Shown here: piece by piece, positions 60,071-64,000 of the stretch
Layout: every line of letters starts with the position of its first letter
Numbering within the stretch: the first letter of the stretch is position 1
Assembly (NCBI RefSeq): GCF_018614195.1
Contig: NZ_JAGGOT010000001.1
Span: 1 to 64,000 of the forward strand
Source of the DNA: Streptomyces sp. ISL-43
Lineage (GTDB): Bacteria > Actinomycetota > Actinomycetes > Streptomycetales > Streptomycetaceae
Length of the DNA stretch: 64,000 bases
Direction: 5' to 3'
Position numbers and translations under genes: made by a program
Notes under the pieces: generated by a model
Database searches by the model: none
What the model saw: only the letters and a program-made list of their open reading frames with translations
What the model was told of the DNA's origin: nothing

Positions 60071-62518
60071 TCAGCCGTTGCGCTTCCAGCGGGGCTTGTC
60101 GTCGCGGCGTCCACCGAAGGAGGAGCCGGTCGAGCCGGTCGAGCCGCCGCCGGAGGGGCGGTGGTCGTCGCGGCGGCCGTACGGGCGGTCGCCGCCGCCG
60201 GAGCGGAAGCCGCCACCGGTGGGACGGTCGCCACCGCGGTCGTCACGGTTGAAACCCCCCGAGGGGCGGTCGTCGCGACGGAAGCCACCACCGGTCGGAC
60301 GGTCGCCACCGGAGCGGAAGCCACCACCGGTCGGACGGTCACCACCGGAGCGGAAGCCACCACCGGCCGGACGGTCACCACCGGAACGGAAGCCACCGGA
60401 CGGACGGTCGTCGCGACGGAAGCCGCCACCGGTGGGACGGTCGCCACCGCGGTCGTCACGGTTGAAACCACCCGAGGGGCGGTCGTCGCGACGGAAGCCA
60501 CCACCGGTCGGACGGTCGCCACCGGAACGGAAGCCACCACCAGCCGGACGGTCACCACCGGAACGGAAGCCACCGGACGGACGGTCGTCGCGACGGAAGC
60601 CACCACCCGTGGGACGGTCGCCACCGCGGTCGTCACGGTTGAAACCACCCGAGGGGCGGTCGTCGCGACGGAAGCCACCACCGGTCGGACGGTCGCCACC
60701 GGAACGGAAGCCACCACCAGCCGGACGGTCACCACCGGAACGGAAGCCACCGGACGGACGGTCGTCGCGACGGAAGCCGCCACGGTCGCCACCGCGGTCG
60801 CCGCCACGGTCACCACGGTCGTCACGACGGTTGTCACGGCGCTCGTAGTTGCCACGGTCGTCACGGCTCTGGAACGCGGGGCGCTCCTCGGCGGCCGGCA
60901 CGGCCGCGACGGCAGCCGCGACCTCGGCCTCGGCGGCCTCGGCCACCTCGGCGACAGCGGCCTCCGGGTCCTCGCCACGCTCACGCGCGGATCGGGCGAC
61001 CAGGCGGTCGGCCTCCTCGCGCAGCTCGACGGCACGGCGCGACAGGCGCTCCAGCTGCTTGGTCAGGTCGGCGACCTCGCGCTCGGCCTGCTTCGCGGCG
61101 TTGTTCGCGGAGTCGGCCTGGACCTGCGTCAGCGAACGGGCACCGGTGATCTCGGCGACCTCGGGGTCGAAGGCGCCGACGCCCTGGACGATGTGGCGCG
61201 AGGCGTCGACGCCCGCGTCCTCCATCAGGCGGAAGATCTGGCGGCGCTGGTGCGGCAGGGCGAGGGAGACGACCACGCCCGACTTGCCGGCGCGGGCGGT
61301 ACGGCCCGAGCGGTGCAGGTAGTCCTTGTGGTCGCCGGCCGGGTCCACGTTCAGGACCAGGTCGATGCCGTCGACGTGGATGCCGCGGGCGGCGACGTCG
61401 GTGGCGACGAGCGCGTTGACGTAGCCGTCCTTGAAGTCCGCGAGGACGCGGGTACGGGCACCCTGCGTCATGCCGCCGTGCAGCGCGTCGGCCTTCACGC
61501 CGGCCTCGATGAGCTGCTCGGCGATGCGGTCGGCGCCCAGCTGGGTGCGGACGAAGATGATGGTGCGGCCCTTGCGGGCGGCGATGGCGGCCGTGACCGG
61601 CGCCTTGTCCTTCGGCTTCACGACGAGGACGTGGTGCGTCATGGTCGTGACGTTGCCCTGCGCGCTGTCGACCTCGTGCGTGACGGGGTTGGTCAGGTAG
61701 CGCTTGACCAGGGTGCCGATCTCGTTCTCCATGGTGGCGGAGAAGAGCATGCGCTGGCCGCCGCCGGGGATCTGGTCGAGCAGCTCGGTGACCTCGGGCA
61801 GGAAGCCCAGGTCGGCCATCTGGTCGGCCTCGTCGAGGACCGCGACCTGGACGTTCGCCAGGGAGCAGGCGCCGCGGTTGATGATGTCGCGCAGACGGCC
61901 CGGGGTGGCGACGAGGACGTCGACACCGCGCTCCAGAGCGAAGATCTGGTTGCTCATGGAGGTACCGCCGCAGACGACCTTCATCTTGAGGCCGAGCACG
62001 TCGCCGTAGGGCTGGAGAGCGTCGGCGACCTGCATCGCGAGCTCACGCGTCGGCGTCAGGATGATCGCGCGGGGCTTCTTCTTCTCGGTGTGGCCGCCGG
62101 CCAGCGAGGCCAGGGTCGGCAGACCGAAGGAGAGGGTCTTGCCGGAGCCGGTGCGGCCGCGGCCGAGGATGTCCTTGCCGGCCAGGGCGTCCGGGATGGT
62201 CGCCGCCTGGATCGGGAAGGGCGAGGTGACGCCGTTCTGGGCGAGCTTGCGCACGATCCCGTCCGGCAGACCGAGGTCGCCGAAGGTCAGGGTGGGCTCG
62301 GCGTCGGCGTCGGCGTCGTCGGCCTCAGCGTCGGCGTCGAAGTCGGTGGTGGAGTCCTCGAAGGACTCGCCGGTCGTCACGTCGGCCTCAAGAGCCTCGA
62401 TGATCTCGTCGGCGACTACGGCCTCGATGGCCTCGGTGACCGCGAGGGTCTCGGCGTCGACGATCTCGTTGGAGTCGTTCTCGGGCATGACGGAACGGTC
62501 AGAACTGGAAATGGACAT
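60071..62518 (-). CDS. DEAD-box RNA helicase with long Gly/Arg/Asp repeat tail
   Basis: This 815-residue protein opens with an acidic stretch of about 75 residues (DADAEADDADADAE). The helicase core shows Q motif PFPIQAATIPDAL, I GRTGSGKTLSF, II VLDEADQ, III FSATME, V VATDVAARGIHVDG and VI YLHRSGRTARAGKSG. A helical linker follows, and then about 230 residues of repeats built from GGFRRDDRPSGG, GGFNRDDRGGDRPTGG and GGFRSGGDRPAGG. The tail should bind RNA nonspecifically and could drive condensate formation. A promoter about 150 bases upstream gives a long leader. Confidence 0.9.
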   Translation of the reverse strand: MSISSSDRSVMPENDSNEIVDAETLAVTEAIEAVVADEIIEALEADVTTGESFEDSTTDFDADAEADDADADAEPTLTFGDLGLPDGIVRKLAQNGVTSPFPIQAATIPDALAGKDILGRGRTGSGKTLSFGLPTLASLAGGHTEKKKPRAIILTPTRELAMQVADALQPYGDVLGLKMKVVCGGTSMSNQIFALERGVDVLVATPGRLRDIINRGACSLANVQVAVLDEADQMADLGFLPEVTELLDQIPGGGQRMLFSATMENEIGTLVKRYLTNPVTHEVDSAQGNVTTMTHHVLVVKPKDKAPVTAAIAARKGRTIIFVRTQLGADRIAEQLIEAGVKADALHGGMTQGARTRVLADFKDGYVNALVATDVAARGIHVDGIDLVLNVDPAGDHKDYLHRSGRTARAGKSGVVVSLALPHQRRQIFRLMEDAGVDASRHIVQGVGAFDPEVAEITGARSLTQVQADSANNAAKQAEREVADLTKQLERLSRRAVELREEADRLVARSARERGEDPEAAVAEVAEAAEAEVAAAVAAVPAAEERPAFQSRDDRGNYERRDNRRDDRGDRGGDRGGDRGGFRRDDRPSGGFRSGGDRPAGGGFRSGGDRPTGGGFRRDDRPSGGFNRDDRGGDRPTGGGFRRDDRPSGGFRSGGDRPAGGGFRSGGDRPTGGGFRRDDRPSGGFNRDDRGGDRPTGGGFRRDDRPSGGFRSGGDRPAGGGFRSGGDRPTGGGFRSGGDRPTGGGFRRDDRPSGGFNRDDRGGDRPTGGGFRSGGGDRPYGRRDDHRPSGGGSTGSTGSSFGGRRDDKPRWKRNG
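60170..60800 (-). repeat. Tandem coding repeats in the helicase tail
   Basis: A 177-base unit (59 codons) repeats almost exactly: GGGACGGTCGCCACCGCGGT begins at 60434 and 60611. A further copy at 60221 lies 213 bases from the next because it carries an extra 36-base subunit. Copy number can change in frame. Confidence 0.8.
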
Positions 62519-62672
62519 GCGAAATGCGAAACCTTCCGGAGTCTCGGCACGCGCCCAAACTCCGTGAATCGCAAATCGACCGCCTCAATGCGGTCAGCCA
62601 CGGCTAGGGAGAGTACGCGCCACGCGGCGCTCTTCGGAGTCGGCGCCGGGCAATGGGATCAAACGATCTATA

Positions 62673-62702
62673 ACCATACGCACCCTCCCCGGGGTCTGGC
62701 AA
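62673..62702 (-). promoter_or_regulatory. Promoter of the DEAD-box helicase gene
   Basis: On the minus strand TTGCCA (62697-62702) and TATGGT (62673-62678) are separated by 18 bases, close to the housekeeping consensus. Transcription would start near 62665, leaving a leader of about 145 bases. The 269 bases between 62519 and 62787 hold no other gene. Confidence 0.6.
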
Positions 62703-62787
62703 GTCTCCTCCCCAAAGAGGGCTCTGACCTGCGCAAACGCCATCCGCCCCGGGGATCCCTGGGCCTGGCCCTCGGCCCGCTCCGGAC

Positions 62788-63366
62788 CTACGGCTGCCCG
62801 CCGGGCGCCCCACTGGGGTCCGGCTGCGTGGGCTCCGGAGTCGGTGTGGGATCGGTCACTGGGGGCGGCGAGACCGGCGGAGGCGAGACCGGCGGCGCGG
62901 GGGTCGGGGAGCCGGGCTGCCCGCCTCCGGAGCCGCTCGCTCCACCGGAGCCCGGACCGGAGCCGGAGCCGCCGGCCGGAGGCTGCTGGGGACCCTGGCC
63001 GCCCGCGCCGCCGCCCGGCCCCGCCGACGGCGAGGGAGCACCGGGCGGGCCCGCCGGGGCGCCCGGGCCGGGCGAGGCCCCGGTCGCGCCGGAGGCCTTG
63101 CCCGGCTCCCCGGCCTTGCCGTCCTGGTTCCCCGTACCGTCCTTCGAGCCGTGGCCGCCCCGCACGGACCCCGAGCCCTTGCCGGACGAGGCACCTCCGC
63201 CCGACTTGCCGCCCTGGACCCCCGCCGAGGAGGAGGGCCCGGGCTGTGCGGCGTCCTCGCCGACGCTCATGCAGCCCGCCGTCGCCGCCACCGCGAGCGC
63301 GGCGACCGCCAGACGCAGGGGGCGAAGGGGGCGCGGGGGGCGGAGGGAAGCGGTCAACTGGCGCAC
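62788..63366 (-). CDS. Putative lipoprotein with Gly/Ser/Pro-rich body
   Basis: This 192-residue protein starts at the GTG at 63366, 7 bases after GGAGG. A basic n-region and hydrophobic stretch (RLAVAALAVAATAGC) end in a lipobox-like TAGC, so the mature chain would begin at that Cys. The remainder is low-complexity Gly/Ser/Pro/Lys (about 160 residues) with PPVSPPPVT near the end and no folded domain. It is probably a cell-surface spacer or wall-associated protein. Confidence 0.6.
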   Translation of the reverse strand: MRQLTASLRPPRPLRPLRLAVAALAVAATAGCMSVGEDAAQPGPSSSAGVQGGKSGGGASSGKGSGSVRGGHGSKDGTGNQDGKAGEPGKASGATGASPGPGAPAGPPGAPSPSAGPGGGAGGQGPQQPPAGGSGSGPGSGGASGSGGGQPGSPTPAPPVSPPPVSPPPVTDPTPTPEPTQPDPSGAPGGQP

Positions 63367-63530
63367 GGGGCACCTCCGGAACACAGGCAAGGGTCCGCGA
63401 TGAGCGGGTCGATGTGCCCAACTCCCATGGCCCCGTAAGGGACACGCTCCAGCGGGGAGAAGGGCCGCGCACCATGAGCCGAACGGCCGGGCGAACGGCC
63501 GGGCGAACGGGCGAACGGGCGAACGGACCG

Positions 63531-63905
63531 TCACTCGAACAGCTGGCGCGCCACCTGGAACCCGAGCGTGACCCCGCCCAGCCCGACCAGCACCGACCCC
63601 GCCGCGTTCGCCGCCGCGAGGAACCCCCAGCCCCGCTCCGCCAGTCGCAGCGTCTCGTACGAGAAGGTCGAGTACGTGCTCAGCGCCCCGCACAGCCCCG
63701 TCCCGAGCAGCAGGCTCAGCCGCGAGGAGGCCGCGCCGTCCAGCACCGCCCCGGTCAGCGCCCCCAGCACCAGGCAGGCGACCGCGTTCACCACGAAGGT
63801 CCCCCACGGGAAGACCGAATCGTGCCGCGCCTGCACCGCGCGGTCGGTCAGGTAGCGCAGCGGCGCCCCCACGGCCGCGCCGACGATCACCACGAGCCAG
63901 TTCAC
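63531..63905 (-). CDS. crcB: Fluoride exporter subunit CrcB (second copy)
   Basis: This 124-residue protein with four membrane helices starts at the GTG at 63905 (NWLVVIVGAAVGAPLRYLTDR). Fluc/CrcB signatures are GAPLRYL, PWGTFVVNAVACLVLGAL and GLCGALSTYSTFSYE. CrcB subunits form dual-topology fluoride channels. Actinobacteria often encode two adjacent copies, and a second lies upstream here with a GTGA overlap. Confidence 0.9.
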   Translation of the reverse strand: MNWLVVIVGAAVGAPLRYLTDRAVQARHDSVFPWGTFVVNAVACLVLGALTGAVLDGAASSRLSLLLGTGLCGALSTYSTFSYETLRLAERGWGFLAAANAAGSVLVGLGGVTLGFQVARQLFE

Positions 63906-64000
63906 CGGCGCACCGGAGCCCCGCCGCCGCCCACCGCGCGCCGCGTCACCCGGGCGGCCGCCCACACCACGCCCAGCGCGCCGGCCACCGTGAGCCCCGC
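63902..64000 (-). CDS. crcB: CrcB first copy, C-terminal end only
   Basis: The last 32 codons (AGLTVAGALGVVWAAARVTRR, then a Gly-rich end) read into the window edge. The stop overlaps the start of the next crcB gene. Identity is inferred from the pair arrangement and the hydrophobic end helix. Confidence 0.6.
   Translation of the reverse strand, partial: AGLTVAGALGVVWAAARVTRRAVGGGGAPVRR

Noticed and set aside
59888..63403. Long rightward frame with Thr/Val-rich repeats opposite the helicase
   Set aside because: The repeats are the antisense of the helicase tail; the leftward frame has all DEAD-box motifs.

Overview
The window is about 72 percent GC, has long open frames on both strands, GTG and TTG starts, SpoIIE-type phosphatases, AfsR/SARP regulators and an AtrA-like regulator. 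All of this points to a Streptomyces chromosome. The order MarR, MFS, SpoIIE phosphatase, NDH-2, AtrA, ECF sigma, ORF1590-type protein, TrmB, PrsW, M23 peptidase resembles, from memory, the S. coelicolor atrA (SCO4118) neighbourhood. No search was run.

Region 1 (1-23.5 kb) is core chromosome. It holds a divergent MarR/MFS pair, a PAS-SpoIIE-ATPase protein, a type II NADH dehydrogenase, atrA, an ECF sigma factor fused to a zinc-finger, membrane and carbohydrate-binding tail, a large AfsR-like regulator, an asparagine-synthetase-like protein with an altered ATP loop, an ORF1590/NsdA-like TPR regulator with a Gly-Gln repeat, lhgO, trmB, a PrsW-type membrane protease, an M23 peptidase, a membrane SpoIIE phosphatase and initiator tRNA-Met.

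Region 2 (23.8-42.7 kb) is a compact biosynthetic cluster without NRPS or PKS modules. A rightward operon encodes an FMN reductase, serine O-acetyltransferase, cysteine-synthase-like PLP enzyme, tautomerase-like protein, MFS exporter and three consecutive ATP-grasp ligases. A small signal-peptide-like protein and a convergent SARP regulator follow. A second rightward operon encodes a bicupin, an AsnB-type amidotransferase, a PrpF-fold isomerase, an acyl-CoA-dehydrogenase-fold flavoenzyme without the usual catalytic Glu, a dihydroorotase-type amidohydrolase, a flavin reductase and a MarR regulator. My inference is that O-acetylserine is made and converted to a beta-substituted alanine, which is oxidised, cyclised or amidated and then joined to other amino acids by the ligases. 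The product is not identifiable from sequence.

Region 3 (42.7-59.9 kb) is an accretion island at a tRNA-Lys gene. Three truncated copies of the tRNA 3' part (42.85, 44.36 and 58.05 kb) precede the intact tRNA-Lys(TTT) at 59.82-59.89 kb, several with a duplicated terminator hairpin and arm-like direct repeats. The island holds a broken tyrosine recombinase, an IS110-type remnant, a tRNA-Gly 3' remnant, an AT-richer unknown gene and mostly regulatory or stress cargo: MerR-like regulator, RsbW-like kinase, CBS protein, DEAD-box helicase, cold-shock protein, PAS-GAF-SpoIIE phosphatase and small proteins. No replication or conjugation gene was recognised.

Region 4 (60-64 kb) is core again: a DEAD-box helicase with a long repetitive Arg/Gly/Asp-rich tail, a putative lipoprotein and a crcB pair truncated by the window end.
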